From the NCBI RefSeq assembly GCF_004216955.1, contig NZ_SGXL01000002.1:124001-188000 (forward strand): DNA of 64,000 bases. Reading direction: 5' to 3'. Below, piece after piece: positions 16,695 to 25,653 of this stretch (positions are counted from its first letter, which is position 1; each line of letters starts with the position of its first letter). This DNA comes from Fictibacillus sp. BK138 (GTDB taxonomy: Bacteria > Bacillota > Bacilli > Bacillales > Fictibacillaceae). Under the pieces are notes generated by a model, which did no database searches, was not told the DNA's origin, and worked only from the letters and a program-made list of their open reading frames with translations. The translations under genes and the position numbers were made by a program.

Positions 16695-17441
16695 TTAAAA
16701 CATCCCTAACGCCTTCTTTGTCGCTGGTCCGACAATCCCATCTACTTTTAGCTTCTTAGCTTTCTGGAACTTCCGTACGGCAGCGTCTGTATTGTTCCCA
16801 AAAATCCCGTCGATTCCTTTTGTGCTGTATCCTAAATTAGTGAGTCTACGCTGCAGTTCCATGACTTCAGCTCCACGGCTGCCCTTTTTCAGGTTCACGA
16901 TCGAGAATACAGGTACTGTTGAACCGTTTGTTATTTTATAACCATTAGCTGCTGCTAATGCTGGGAATGTCTTGCTTGAAGTCGTGATGACGACTGGTGT
17001 GTTCACAGGAATTCTTGCGTAAAGCCACTGTACATCGTTGTTGTACATACGGATACACCCTGCACTCACATATTTCCCAATCGAGTTTGCATTATTGTTT
17101 CCGTGAATGGCATAGGTTGTTCCCCAAGTTCCTCTAGCATTTAATCCGAGCCATCTGTTTCCTAGAGGATTCCGAGGATCTCCACCTGGTATATTACCGG
17201 TATAATAAGGCCTGTTTGTGATCTTGTTTACAATTTTAAATTTTCCTTCTGGTGTGTAGGATGGCAGCTTGCCTGTCGCCACTTTAAATACTTTCGATAA
17301 TTTATTATTCTCGAAATACGCCAGCTGGTTGGTGGATTTATTTATCACGATAAAAGAAGAAGCTGCTGCTTTTGCCGGCTGCACCAAAAAGAACATAAAA
17401 CAAAACATGAGTAATCCGATGACTATTTTTTTCGTTTTCAT
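16695..17441 (-). CDS. L,D-transpeptidase with peptidoglycan-binding domain
   Basis: Exported cell-wall enzyme of 248 residues that makes or exchanges 3-3 peptide cross-links. A signal peptide with a KTKK start ends near PAKAAA (about 26). The YkuD domain (about 28-155) has the catalytic HGNN (H113) and SAGCIRM (C129). A C-terminal peptidoglycan-binding type 1 domain (about 184-247) begins KKGSRGAEVMELQRRL. Family members in bacilli are often sporulation- or envelope-stress-associated. GGAG lies 7 bases before the ATG. It is monocistronic. Confidence 0.93.
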   Translation of the reverse strand: MKTKKIVIGLLMFCFMFFLVQPAKAAASSFIVINKSTNQLAYFENNKLSKVFKVATGKLPSYTPEGKFKIVNKITNRPYYTGNIPGGDPRNPLGNRWLGLNARGTWGTTYAIHGNNNANSIGKYVSAGCIRMYNNDVQWLYARIPVNTPVVITTSSKTFPALAAANGYKITNGSTVPVFSIVNLKKGSRGAEVMELQRRLTNLGYSTKGIDGIFGNNTDAAVRKFQKAKKLKVDGIVGPATKKALGMF

Positions 17442-17622
17442 TCCTTCTCTCCTATTCTTTATTGAAATAACAAATCCTCATATTCTATGCGAGGGAATAG
17501 GAGTTGCATTACTGTTTTGTAAAAAAATTTAATCAAAAAAACATGAATATTAGGGTTGTACCATGAATAGACTGGTAGGTTATATTTAACTTAATAATTA
17601 TGATCTGAAGGAATGAGTATAC

Positions 17623-18156
17623 ATGCGTAATATTATTTTGAAAAACGATATAGAAGTAACGATAAAAGAAGCAACAAAAAAAGATGCCCAATCGATGATC
17701 GACTTTTACAACGTGGTTGGCGGTGAAACAGATTTCCTATCTTTTGGAGCAAACGAATTTAAGCGTAACCTTCAAGAATACGAAGAATACATCACGGCAA
17801 CCTCTAATGAACCAAATTCCATCATGCTGCTGGTATTAATTGATTCAGAGATCATCAGCATCGCAACCATTAATTCCTCACAAAAAGAACGAACCAGACA
17901 TGTTGGGACACTAGGAATCGTCGTCTCAAAAAAGTACACTGGCTTAGGATTGGGAAAGGTATTAATGAATGATTTAATAGAATGGGCTAAACAAAACGGT
18001 GTGACCAAAAAGATCAGTCTTGTTACAAATGAAAATAATACAGTTGCTATTGAGCTTTATAAGAAGTTGGGATTTGAAATGGAAGGACTTTTGAAGCAAG
18101 ATAATTTTATTAATGGGGTTTTTAATAACACCGTTATTATGGGATTGCTTTTATAG
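17623..18156 (+). CDS. GNAT-family N-acetyltransferase
   Basis: A 177-residue GNAT protein. The acetyl-CoA-binding motif A is HVGTLGIVVSKKYTGLGLGKVLMNDLI (G-L-G-L-G-K loop, about residues 105-125), and motif B is VTNENNTVAIELYKKLGFEMEG. The C-terminal FNNTVIMGLLL strand is usual for the RimJ/YhhY-like branch that modifies amines or amino acids. The substrate is not readable. A GAAGGA box lies about 11 bases before the ATG. No operon partner. Confidence 0.85.
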   Translation: MRNIILKNDIEVTIKEATKKDAQSMIDFYNVVGGETDFLSFGANEFKRNLQEYEEYITATSNEPNSIMLLVLIDSEIISIATINSSQKERTRHVGTLGIVVSKKYTGLGLGKVLMNDLIEWAKQNGVTKKISLVTNENNTVAIELYKKLGFEMEGLLKQDNFINGVFNNTVIMGLLL

Positions 18157-18197
18157 CTTTTTATTTATATACTTTTCAATTAATTCTGAAATTATCA

Positions 18198-18226
18198 TTG
18201 ACTTCTTTATTTTATGATGCTAAATT
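18198..18226 (+). promoter_or_regulatory. Promoter of the brnQ T-box leader
   Basis: TTGACT (18198-18203) and TAAATT (18221-18226) are spaced by 17 bases, immediately upstream of the T-box leader. Confidence 0.55.
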
Positions 18227-18231
18227 TACTA

Positions 18232-18499
18232 TTAATATTAAAATCAATGATGAGAAAGAGTAAGATATGATTCTGTTCCTCAGAGAATCGGTGCTTGGTG
18301 AAAGCCGGTGTTCAGACCCTATCCGAAAATCATCTCTGAGATGCAAGGCTGATAATGTAAGCTTTGACGGGTCGTCCGCCGTTACAATGGAACACGTATA
18401 ATCGTACGTTGACTGAGTGCCGCTAGCTTTCATTAAGCTGCGGAATTAGGGTGGTAACGCGAGCTATAACTCGTCCCTGTTTTAGGGACGGGTTTTTTT
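18232..18499 (+). promoter_or_regulatory. T-box riboswitch, isoleucine specifier
   Basis: Stem I elements are visible: the GATGAGAAAGAGTA start, the apical GGTGAAAGCCGGTG, and pairing of CTCAGAGA with TCTCTGAG. The specifier is ATC (18329-18331, Ile), in the usual context just before ATCTCTGAG. The T-box AGGGTGGTAACGCGAG (18448-18463) pairs with uncharged tRNA ends. A terminator (18470-18478 with 18484-18492, then T7) is the off state. Uncharged tRNA-Ile should switch on the downstream brnQ. Confidence 0.93.
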
Positions 18500-18531
18500 A
18501 TGTTCAAAAACAATAAAAGGAGAGATTACTA

Positions 18532-19866
18532 ATGAGAAAGATGGACACCGTTTTTATTGGACTTATGTTATTTTCAATGTTTTTTGGAGCAGGAAACCTT
18601 ATCTTCCCTCCGTTTTTGGGAGCAGAAGCCGGATCTTCTTACTGGCTTGCTATGGCAGGATTTATCGTTACAGGAGTTGGACTTCCCTTTGCTGTATTAT
18701 TTGCTGTTTCTCTTGTAAAAGGAGGGGTTCAAACCATTGGCAACCGTGTTCATCCGTTGTTCAGCACAGTTTTTATGGTCGTTATCTATTTAAGTATCGG
18801 GCCGTTCCTTGCTATCCCAAGAAACGCAAATGTTGCTTATGAAATGGGTGTTAAGCCCTTCCTGAGTACTCATACTAACGCGGCACTCATTCTTTTTTTA
18901 TTCACGGCTGTCTTTTTCGCACTTGTTTATGCAGTCAGTCTGAATCCATCAAAAATGGAGAAATATATGGGGCGCTGGATCACGCCAACCTTACTTTTAG
19001 CGATGGTTGTGCTATGTACAGTAGGATTTGTTAAGTTGGATTCTCCCCTTCAATCACCATCTGCTAACTATCAATCAGGAGCTTTCTCGACAGGGTTCAT
19101 TGAGGGATATAACACAATGGATGCACTTGCTGCACTTGCTTTTGGGATTGTTATTCTTACAGCAATTCAGCAAAGAGGTGTTCGGGATCGAAAGCAATTA
19201 ACAAACTATACATTAAAAGCCGGTTTAATCGCTGGTACATTACTTGCGCTGGTTTATGTCAGTTTGGGGTTAATGGGTGGAAAGATGGCAGCAGCCGGTT
19301 CCTTTGAAAATGGAACAGATATTCTTTCAGCAGCCTCCACTCTATTATTAGGAGGAAGTGGAACAGCCTTTCTAGGTTTTATTTTTACATTAGCTTGCTT
19401 TACTACCGTTGTTGGACTAACATCTGCGTGTGGTCAATATTTCTCAAAACTACTTCCCAAAGTTAGCTACAAAACAGTGGTCTTGCTGGTCACACTTGTA
19501 AGTTTCACACTCTCTAATCTTGGTCTGAACCAGATCCTAAAAGTGTCGGTTCCGTTTTTAGTCACAGCTTATCCATTAACAATCGTATTAATTACACTTA
19601 CATTTTTTAACCGTTTCTTCAAAAATCCGAAAAAAGTGTATGGCAGTGCAATTCTTTTCACAGGAGTATTTGCATTAATGGATGGATTACTTGCTTTTGG
19701 TGTTGAATTAGGTCCGATCCAAGTTGTTAAGGATATCCTTCCGCTATCCTCGATGGGATTACAGTGGATTCTTCCAGCTCTTGTTGGTACAGGTGTTGGA
19801 ATGGTTATCAGCAACTTCAACAAAAAATCTTCAACACCAGATATGGTAGAAGTAAAAGCTTCTTGA
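18532..19866 (+). CDS. brnQ: Branched-chain amino acid transporter BrnQ
   Basis: A 444-residue, twelve-helix LIVCS-family symporter that imports isoleucine, leucine and valine with a cation. The hallmark N-terminus MLFSMFFGAGNLIFPPFLG is present, as are IGPFLAIPRNANVAYEMGV and the central LTSACGQYFSK. It has a strong AAAGGAGAG box. An isoleucine T-box leader precedes it directly, so import is induced by isoleucine shortage. It is monocistronic, with a terminator at 19898. Confidence 0.96.
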   Translation: MRKMDTVFIGLMLFSMFFGAGNLIFPPFLGAEAGSSYWLAMAGFIVTGVGLPFAVLFAVSLVKGGVQTIGNRVHPLFSTVFMVVIYLSIGPFLAIPRNANVAYEMGVKPFLSTHTNAALILFLFTAVFFALVYAVSLNPSKMEKYMGRWITPTLLLAMVVLCTVGFVKLDSPLQSPSANYQSGAFSTGFIEGYNTMDALAALAFGIVILTAIQQRGVRDRKQLTNYTLKAGLIAGTLLALVYVSLGLMGGKMAAAGSFENGTDILSAASTLLLGGSGTAFLGFIFTLACFTTVVGLTSACGQYFSKLLPKVSYKTVVLLVTLVSFTLSNLGLNQILKVSVPFLVTAYPLTIVLITLTFFNRFFKNPKKVYGSAILFTGVFALMDGLLAFGVELGPIQVVKDILPLSSMGLQWILPALVGTGVGMVISNFNKKSSTPDMVEVKAS

Positions 19867-19897
19867 GTTGAACTAGAATAATAATTTTACTTCGCAC

Positions 19898-19940
19898 AAA
19901 AAAGGTACTTGCGTCTCATTACAACGCAAGTACCTTCTTT
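19898..19940. terminator. Bidirectional terminator between brnQ and yaaN
   Basis: AAGGTACTTGCGT (19902-19914) pairs perfectly with 19924-19936. T-runs are present on both sides, the longer one in the minus direction. Confidence 0.82.
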
Positions 19941-19942
19941 CA

Positions 19943-21118
19943 TTATTCCCCTTTAATTTCAAGCAGCTTTTGTCTCAGCCCGATCTCCATCGTAGCGAGT
20001 TCTTCTTCTGCCAGACGGCGTTTCATACGGCCTTCTTCCTGGATGCGGAGCGTTTCTTCAAGTGTTGACAGCAAGTTTTCTTGCGTTTTCTTTAACGTCT
20101 CGATATCGATCAACCCGCGCTCATTTTCTTTCGCTGTTTCAATCGTATTTGTTTTAAGCATCTCTGCATTTTTTAATAAAAGTTCATTCGTCGTTTTGGA
20201 AACCTGTTTTTGAGCTTCTACAGCATTACGTTGTCTGATTAGTGTTAGTGCGATCGCCACTTGGTTCTTCCAAAGTGGAATAGCCGTCATGATGGACGAT
20301 TGAATTTTTTCTACAAGTGCTTGATTCGTGTTTTGAATGAGACGGATTTGAGGTGCACTTTGTATCGTGATTTCACGGCTAAGTTTTAGATCATGCACTC
20401 GTTTATCCAAGCGATCTGCAAACTGAACCATATCGTTTACTTCCTGGAACTTCATCTGGTCATTTGTTTGTTCCGCTACTTTTCTCATCTCAGGAATCGT
20501 CACTTGATTCAGTTCATCAAGCTTCAACTCACCTGCTGCGATATACACATTCAGTGCTTGGAAGTATTCCTTATTGTTCTCATACAGTTTCTCGAGCATC
20601 ACAATATCTGACATGAGGACATTCTTGCTTCCGTCCAGCTTTACAGAGATGCGGTCGATCTGCGCACCAGTCTTCTGATACTTGGAAAGCACTTCTTGAA
20701 CAGAACCGGAGATTTTACCAAACATGCGTCCGATCAATGTTGGTTTATTTGACTTTAATTCCTCAGGATTCACATCTTGAAGCTTTCTCATCAAGTCGCC
20801 AATGATTTCACCGATCTGACCTGTGTCTTTCTTTTTCACATGTTCGAGCATCGTATTTGAAAAAGAATGAAGCTTCGCTTGTGCGGGTGCACCGTATGTG
20901 ATCATCGTCTGGTGGTTTGTCGGGTCGATCTGCTTAGCCAATTGATAAGCCTTTTCTTTGTTTTCTTCTGGCAGTACATCAATCAAACGGATCTGTTTAT
21001 TTTCCCCCGGCTGCAGATTGGCTTCCTTCTCTTCACCAAAAGGATTAGCCAGCAAGTCATCCATTAGATTTGCCGGTTCATCATTATTGTTAAACAGGGG
21101 TGCATTATTTTCTTTCAT
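19943..21118 (-). CDS. yaaN: TelA/YaaN toxic-anion-resistance family protein
   Basis: A 391-residue, largely alpha-helical protein of the TelA (tellurite resistance) family. It has a disordered acidic N-terminus, then [45 protein letters not shown], and the typical [47 protein letters not shown]. The molecular function is unknown; it is linked to resistance to toxic anions and cell-envelope agents. Its ATG overlaps the xpaC stop by 14 bases, the same xpaC-yaaN order as in B. subtilis. Confidence 0.92.
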   Translation of the reverse strand: MKENNAPLFNNNDEPANLMDDLLANPFGEEKEANLQPGENKQIRLIDVLPEENKEKAYQLAKQIDPTNHQTMITYGAPAQAKLHSFSNTMLEHVKKKDTGQIGEIIGDLMRKLQDVNPEELKSNKPTLIGRMFGKISGSVQEVLSKYQKTGAQIDRISVKLDGSKNVLMSDIVMLEKLYENNKEYFQALNVYIAAGELKLDELNQVTIPEMRKVAEQTNDQMKFQEVNDMVQFADRLDKRVHDLKLSREITIQSAPQIRLIQNTNQALVEKIQSSIMTAIPLWKNQVAIALTLIRQRNAVEAQKQVSKTTNELLLKNAEMLKTNTIETAKENERGLIDIETLKKTQENLLSTLEETLRIQEEGRMKRRLAEEELATMEIGLRQKLLEIKGE

Positions 21119-21770
21119 TTATATCTCCTGCCTTTTTGATAGATTGGGATTCTTTCAAAGATTTGATAGAATACTTCGCTACATCGATCTCATAATGAAG
21201 GTCTTCTATATCATTTGACAAAACTTGGAATAAATCCTTTTCGATGTATTCTTTTAACTCATCGAGCGTTCGCTTTGTTTCTACTAATGAATTTGTAAGT
21301 TCCTTTGTTTTTCTGGGCTGCGCTGTTAAAAACATATATTTCTCCGTAAGTTCGACAGCTGAATCCAAATGCGAAAAGTAAAATTGTTCAGCCTGGTAAA
21401 AACGCCTTGGCTCTTTCTGAGTTAAGCTATGAATCTTCCGCACTACCCGCACCAAGTCTGCTCTTTGCTTTAATGTTGGCAGGTCTCTAACAGAAAGCAG
21501 TGCTTTTTGGAGGCGATTGATCTTCGGTTTTGCTTCATCTAAATTTTTTCTGATGTATTTATATTCTCGTCTTGATAGTTGATGGCTGCTAAGGAATCGC
21601 TGCTTTTGTAGAAGCCCTGTTGCTGTATAGGCGGCAGCTCCACCCGCCACGGCAATTCCAGATGACATGAGATACGTCTGGTCATACGCAATAATACTCG
21701 CCAGCCACACTCCTACAGAGGATGGAACAGCAACAAACATGCGGATAAAAAAAGCTAAAAATCCGTTCAT
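21105..21770 (-). CDS. xpaC: XpaC family membrane-associated protein
   Basis: A 221-residue protein named for hydrolysis of 5-bromo-4-chloroindolyl phosphate. Two membrane helices occupy the N-terminus (about 4-24 and 30-50); the rest is a charged alpha-helical region starting [19 protein letters not shown]. The gene overlaps yaaN, which supports a joint role, probably at the membrane with the TelA-like partner. An AGGAG box precedes the ATG by 10 bases. A possible sigma-W-type promoter lies upstream. Confidence 0.85.
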   Translation of the reverse strand: MNGFLAFFIRMFVAVPSSVGVWLASIIAYDQTYLMSSGIAVAGGAAAYTATGLLQKQRFLSSHQLSRREYKYIRKNLDEAKPKINRLQKALLSVRDLPTLKQRADLVRVVRKIHSLTQKEPRRFYQAEQFYFSHLDSAVELTEKYMFLTAQPRKTKELTNSLVETKRTLDELKEYIEKDLFQVLSNDIEDLHYEIDVAKYSIKSLKESQSIKKAGDINERK

Positions 21771-21806
21771 TGTAATCGACTCCTGACATGAACTCTTTAT
21801 TAATCA

Positions 21807-21833
21807 TACGATTGTACAAGTTTCAGAGTTTCG
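21807..21833 (-). promoter_or_regulatory. Possible sigma-W-type promoter of xpaC-yaaN
   Basis: On the minus strand CGAAAC (21828-21833) is followed after 17 bases by CGTA (21807-21810). This approximates TGAAAC-N16-CGTA. I recall xpaC-yaaN being linked to sigma-W in B. subtilis, which I could not check. Confidence 0.33.
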
Positions 21834-22010
21834 TTTTTCCATAAAAAAGTTTCCTTATAATATGTTTCTAGTATTACCTTATCGAAACCTTCCTAAAATA
21901 ACCATGGCTTCAGGAAGTAATGTGTTCTAAGACTTGAGGCGTATTTTATAAAAGGCTCTCTTTCAAAAGATTGACGTAATATGATTTTTAATCCTTCGCT
22001 TCATTGATGA

Positions 22011-22139
22011 GTTGATTGGAGTGCAAGGTGCGAGACTCCAGCGGGACGAGTGTGACAGGTGAGACTCCTAATGGTGCGGAGCAGCAGTAGGCTCACCGCA
22101 CGCCCCGCGGAAAGCGAGCAACCTGGAACGGAAATCAAC
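22011..22139 (+). repeat. Dispersed intergenic repeat, copy A
   Basis: A 129-bp element bounded by GTTGATT and AATCAAC. Inside are GGTGCGAGACTCC, GGACGAG, ACAGGTGAGACTCCT, GGCTCACCGC and GCCCCGCGGAAAGCGAGCA. A second near-complete copy, inverted, lies at 48831-48958 and a decayed part at 30721-30803. It has no open frame. This GC-rich element resembles dispersed repeats I recall from several Bacillus genomes. The gap around it (21771-22232) holds only this repeat, a promoter and a terminator. Confidence 0.85.
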
Positions 22140-22176
22140 TACTTTCAAAAACAACAAAGCTTGTGAAAAAGCCTTA

Positions 22177-22220
22177 TAAAAAAACTCACCCTGTATAGAA
22201 GATGGTGAGTTTTGATTTTT
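22177..22220. terminator. Terminator of the WGR gene
   Basis: AAAACTCACC (22181-22190) pairs with GGTGAGTTTT (22204-22213), and T-runs follow on both strands. Confidence 0.75.
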
Positions 22221-22232
22221 TATGTAATTAAG

Positions 22233-23024
22233 TTAGTATTCCAGCGGATTTTCTCCAAAAGCTTCCCATAAGAGCGGAAACTTTTTTCTAAATCCCTCTT
22301 CATCTTCTTCATCCCAGTCAAATTCAATCTCTGGCTGAATATATGAATCGTTAGTTAACTTTTCGTACAAATCATGATAATCTTCATCATCCTGACCCGT
22401 CTTTTCTTCAAATGCTTCACATGCCACGAATAATAATTCTTCAAGCTGCGGCATTTCTTCCTGCTCTTCTATTAGTTTTAAATATGGTAAAAGAGTCTCT
22501 GGATCCTTTATAGCAGCCTCATAGGGCTCTTTTCCGAGATATAGAAGGAATGCTCTAAAATAATCAAAGCAATCATCAGAACAGCCCCCCATGATGATGT
22601 ATGCTGCAGCCCATAGATCTGATGTGTATGACTTTGAATAATAGTTATTTAGTATAAAATCAAATGAAATGATATCTTTTACAGGTCGCTTGGAGAGCTG
22701 TGTCATCAGCCATTCCATTTGTTCCTCAGCATCATCGGCTTTTTCTTTACATTTATCGATCAGTTCCCAGAAAAGCGATTCTGTCATCGTAGTATCTTTT
22801 AAAATTAGATTTGTTGATTCTGCAGGTATATACCCTTTCTTCATCTTTGAGCGGATTAGTTTCTCTATTTCTTTACGGCATTCATCTTCAGATTCAAACG
22901 TTTTTGTTTTTATGGCGCCAACCGTTCCTACTTTTCCATAGGTAACAACATAAGAATTTCCTGTTTGGCTGATCTTCCAAAATTTATTTGAAGTATTATC
23001 TTGATAAATAAGTAAAGATTCCAT
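22233..23024 (-). CDS. WGR and DUF4240 domain protein
   Basis: A 263-residue two-domain protein. Residues 1-80 form a WGR-type domain (KFWKISQTGNSYVVTYGKVGTVG; here Y-G-K-V-G replaces the WGR triplet), a fold used for nucleic-acid or protein binding. Residues 80-210 match DUF4240: MTESLFWELIDKCKEKA, FDFILNNYYSKSYTSDLWAAAYIIMGGCSDDCFDYFRAFLL. A very acidic tail (EFDWDEEDEEGF) closes it. The function is unknown. It is monocistronic with a GAGGG box before the ATG. Confidence 0.8.
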   Translation of the reverse strand: MESLLIYQDNTSNKFWKISQTGNSYVVTYGKVGTVGAIKTKTFESEDECRKEIEKLIRSKMKKGYIPAESTNLILKDTTMTESLFWELIDKCKEKADDAEEQMEWLMTQLSKRPVKDIISFDFILNNYYSKSYTSDLWAAAYIIMGGCSDDCFDYFRAFLLYLGKEPYEAAIKDPETLLPYLKLIEEQEEMPQLEELLFVACEAFEEKTGQDDEDYHDLYEKLTNDSYIQPEIEFDWDEEDEEGFRKKFPLLWEAFGENPLEY

Positions 23025-23277
23025 ATCGAATTATCCCTCATCTTCCATCTCGAACTTAAGCCTACCTACTATGTTAATACAAAACAAAGACGCTGAATAT
23101 GTATATATCACATAAACAGCGCCTTTAGCTTATACTCACAATATTCACTTAAACTTTCTTTCCTTTCTTACTAATACACAATGCTAGTTATTTATCCCAT
23201 AACTAGACTTCAATTAATTGTCCGTTCAATCAATTGCCTTGCATTAGATCAATATTTTTCCTTCACTCTGGTAATTT
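23025..23277. other. Gene-free stretch upstream of the tandem repeat
   Basis: No convincing coding frame. A hairpin with arms 23089-23095 and 23117-23123 (GACGCTG/CAGCGCC) encloses an inner TATGT/ACATA pairing and could terminate minus-strand transcription. The rest is AT-rich with no clear signal. The part from 23278 is the tandem duplication; 23521-23775 holds the TTG-start gene's leader and nothing else I can identify. Confidence 0.4.
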
Positions 23278-23520
23278 CCCACATGCCCACACGCTGCGAA
23301 AATAGTTTTCACCGGCTATTTCCATCTGCAACATGATCTTAGCATGCTTCGCTCACATACGTCATTGGAATCATCCTCTTTCCGTAATGTGTATTTGCGC
23401 GTCCCCGCATATTCACACATCTCGAAACCAGTTTTCACGGGCTGATTTCTACCTGGATGTGATTTAATATGCTTCGCTTACTTGCGTCATTGGAATCACG
23501 CCTTCCTTGTAAAGGTTGTG
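23278..23520. repeat. Imperfect tandem duplication, period about 125 bp
   Basis: Two adjacent diverged copies share ordered blocks at an offset of 125-126 bp: the CCC.CAT...CACAC start (23278 and 23404), AGTTTTCAC (23304 and 23430), ATGCTTCGCT, and CGTCATTGGAATCA (23360 and 23485). Each copy can fold a hairpin with an almost identical loop: GAAAATAG/CTATTTCC in the first and GAAACCAG/CTGATTTC in the second. One base pair shows a compensatory change (T-A to C-G). Confidence 0.75.
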
Positions 23521-23775
23521 TTTCATTTGTTAACTACATATTAACCTATTCTGAATTTATTTTAAATATTCAGAATAATCAATACTATGTTGTTTAGGGT
23601 GGTTTTATTCCACTTTTGTTTGACATACTTCTTTTTTCGTAAAGTTTCTTTTTATTTCATCATATTTCAACAATTTAATTATTAAACTTTATTTTAGGCT
23701 TTCACCTATTCGTTTCTCCTCTCATAGAATGCATGTAAGAAACACAACTAACTGATAAGAGGAGTGTTTTTAACA

Positions 23776-24876
23776 TTGGCTGGAAAAATATTAAATTACT
23801 ACGCTGGCGGCAATACAGCAAGGGGTTTTCATAACTTATTCGAATCAAATCTTAACGGCCTTGAACGCCTTTTTATCCTTAAAGGCGGACCTGGAACAGG
23901 AAAATCTACTCTGATGAAAGCCATCGGAAAGAAATGGAACGATGAGGGGTATGATGTTGAGTACATTCATTGCGGTTCAGATAACGGCTCGATCGATGGT
24001 GTAATTCTTCGAGAATTGAAAGTCGGGATTGTTGATGGAACGGCTCCGCATGTTATTGAACCAAAAGCTCCAGGTGCCATTGAGGAATACGTAAACTTAG
24101 GTGTTGCCTGGGATTCAGGTAAGCTCGCTAAGAATAAGAATGAAATCCTGCAGCTGTCTGAGGAGATTTCTGCTGATTTCCAAACAGCTTATTCGATCTT
24201 CCATGAAGCACTGCTCGTTCATGATGAATGGGAAAAGATTTATATCGAGAACATGGACTACAACAAGGCGAATGAACTTACAGATGAACTGATGCACAAG
24301 TTCTTTTCGAAAAAGCAGAACAAACAAGGTGAAGTCTATCATCGTTTCTTAGGAGCAGCCACTCCACTCGGAGCTAAAGATTTTGTTCCAAATTTAACTG
24401 AGTGTTTAAAGGAAAGATACTTTATTAAAGGACGTCCTGGTTCTGGCAAGTCTACTATGTTAAAAAAGCTTGCAGCGAATGCAGAAGCATCGGGTTATGA
24501 TGTTGAGATCTATCACTGCGGATTTGATCCGAACAGTCTTGATATGGTCATTGTGAGAGAGCTCGGTTTTGCGATCTTTGACAGTACGGCTCCGCACGAA
24601 TATTTTCCTGAGCGGTCTGGTGATTCCATTGTGGATATGTACGCAAAAACAATCACGCCAGGTACAGACGAAAAATATGCAGCTGAACTAAAGGTCATAA
24701 GCTGGCGTTATTCAGAAAAAATGAAAGAAGCCATCAGCTTTTTAGCCGAAGCGAAACGAAAGCATGATGAGTTAGAAAAATATTATGTTGGAGCGATGGA
24801 CTTTAAAAAGCTTGATCAGATTCAGCATACGCTTAATACGGAGATTGAAAAAAGAGCTGTAGCAAGACAAAAATAA
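23776..24876 (+). CDS. Twin P-loop ATPase, PRK06851-like
   Basis: A 366-residue protein made of two similar halves, each with a P-loop: GGPGTGKST (37-45) and GRPGSGKST (219-227). Each half then has a HCG motif (YIHCGSDNGSIDGV and IYHCGFDPNSLDMV) and a TAPH motif (VDGTAPHVIEP and FDSTAPHEYFP), clear evidence of internal duplication. Its role is unknown; the family occurs across spore-forming Firmicutes. I chose TTG at 23776, which lies 11 bases after AAGAGGAG; a GTG four codons upstream overlaps that box. It is monocistronic with its own terminator. Confidence 0.83.
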   Translation: MAGKILNYYAGGNTARGFHNLFESNLNGLERLFILKGGPGTGKSTLMKAIGKKWNDEGYDVEYIHCGSDNGSIDGVILRELKVGIVDGTAPHVIEPKAPGAIEEYVNLGVAWDSGKLAKNKNEILQLSEEISADFQTAYSIFHEALLVHDEWEKIYIENMDYNKANELTDELMHKFFSKKQNKQGEVYHRFLGAATPLGAKDFVPNLTECLKERYFIKGRPGSGKSTMLKKLAANAEASGYDVEIYHCGFDPNSLDMVIVRELGFAIFDSTAPHEYFPERSGDSIVDMYAKTITPGTDEKYAAELKVISWRYSEKMKEAISFLAEAKRKHDELEKYYVGAMDFKKLDQIQHTLNTEIEKRAVARQK

Positions 24877-24886
24877 AAATACATCT

Positions 24887-24918
24887 AGGTCGCCATTTTT
24901 GGATGGTGACTTTTTTTG
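24887..24918 (+). terminator. Terminator of the twin P-loop gene
   Basis: AGGTCGCCA (24887-24895) pairs with TGGTGACTT (24904-24912) including wobbles, followed by T residues. Confidence 0.72.
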
Positions 24919-24961
24919 TTATGATGATTACAAGTTAAATCATACATATGGAGGACTGGCT

Positions 24962-25414
24962 ATGAATACGAAGGAAGGTAAATTGGTCCAAGATCTTTAC
25001 CAACGCTTTTTGAATGCCTGGAATGAACGGAATGCTCGAGGTATGGCTGATCATTTTACCGGAGATGCTGAGATGATCGGCTATGATGGAAGCCAGGCGA
25101 TCGGCCGTGACGAAATTTATTCACATCTGAGTCCTATCTTCGAAAACTTTCCTACACCGCCTTATCACGGGAAAGTTAAAAGTGTTTCTTTTTTAAGCGA
25201 TAACGCTGTAATTCTCCGCGCCATCGCTGGAATGGTACCAATCGGAAAGACTGAGCTTTCCCCTGAACTGAATACACATCATACAGTCGTTGCGGTAAAA
25301 GAAGGCGAAAGTTGGTTCATTAAGCTTTTTCAAAACACACCCGCACAGTTTCATGGCCGACCTGAACTTTTAGAAAAAATGACGGATGAGCTAAAAGAAT
25401 TGATAAATAAGTAA
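24962..25414 (+). CDS. SgcJ/EcaC-like NTF2-fold protein
   Basis: A 150-residue protein of the SgcJ/EcaC/SnoaL type: LVQDLYQRFLNAWNERNARGMADHFTGDAEMIGYDGS, then GRDEIYSHLSPIFENFP and a closing beta sheet with HHTVVAVKEGESWFIKLFQNTPAQFHGRP. The conserved ending FQNTPAQFHGRP is typical of this branch. The function is unknown; the fold commonly hosts isomerases or hydrolases. The start at 24962 has GGAGG 7 bases upstream; the frame extends 21 codons further without a binding site. Confidence 0.8.
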   Translation: MNTKEGKLVQDLYQRFLNAWNERNARGMADHFTGDAEMIGYDGSQAIGRDEIYSHLSPIFENFPTPPYHGKVKSVSFLSDNAVILRAIAGMVPIGKTELSPELNTHHTVVAVKEGESWFIKLFQNTPAQFHGRPELLEKMTDELKELINK

Positions 25415-25417
25415 GAA

Positions 25418-25446
25418 AACCCGCTGGCAGCCAGCGGGTTCTTCTC
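25418..25446. terminator. Bidirectional terminator, 10-bp stem
   Basis: AACCCGCTGG (25418-25427) pairs with CCAGCGGGTT (25431-25440). It is flanked by T-rich tracts between convergent genes. Confidence 0.7.
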
Positions 25447-25451
25447 TATCA

Positions 25452-25643
25452 CTAATGTTTACCTAATAAGTCCAATATCCCTTTGTAGATCAATACAGCT
25501 GCGAACACTAAAACGGTTAAGATAGCGATAATCTTGATCGCTGGACCGAATGCAGCTAAAAACGTTCCGCCTAACGGCAATCCAAGTAGAAAATAACCAG
25601 CTAGTAAAGCACCAATCAATGTTAACACGTTTGTATTAGACAT
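25452..25643 (-). CDS. Small two-helix membrane protein
   Basis: A 63-residue hydrophobic protein with two predicted membrane helices (about 5-25 and 33-55) joined by a glycine-rich turn LPLGGTFLAAFGPA. I do not recognise a family. It is likely real: it has a strong AAGGAGG box 6 bases before the ATG, a hairpin leader and a terminator. It is a single gene or the tail of the menaquinone operon 89 bases upstream. Confidence 0.65.
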   Translation of the reverse strand: MSNTNVLTLIGALLAGYFLLGLPLGGTFLAAFGPAIKIIAILTVLVFAAVLIYKGILDLLGKH

Positions 25644-25653
25644 ATTGCGCCTC

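Noticed and set aside
23278-23520. CRISPR or insertion sequence
   Set aside because: Only two diverged copies in tandem, no spacers, no transposase frame and no terminal inverted repeats.
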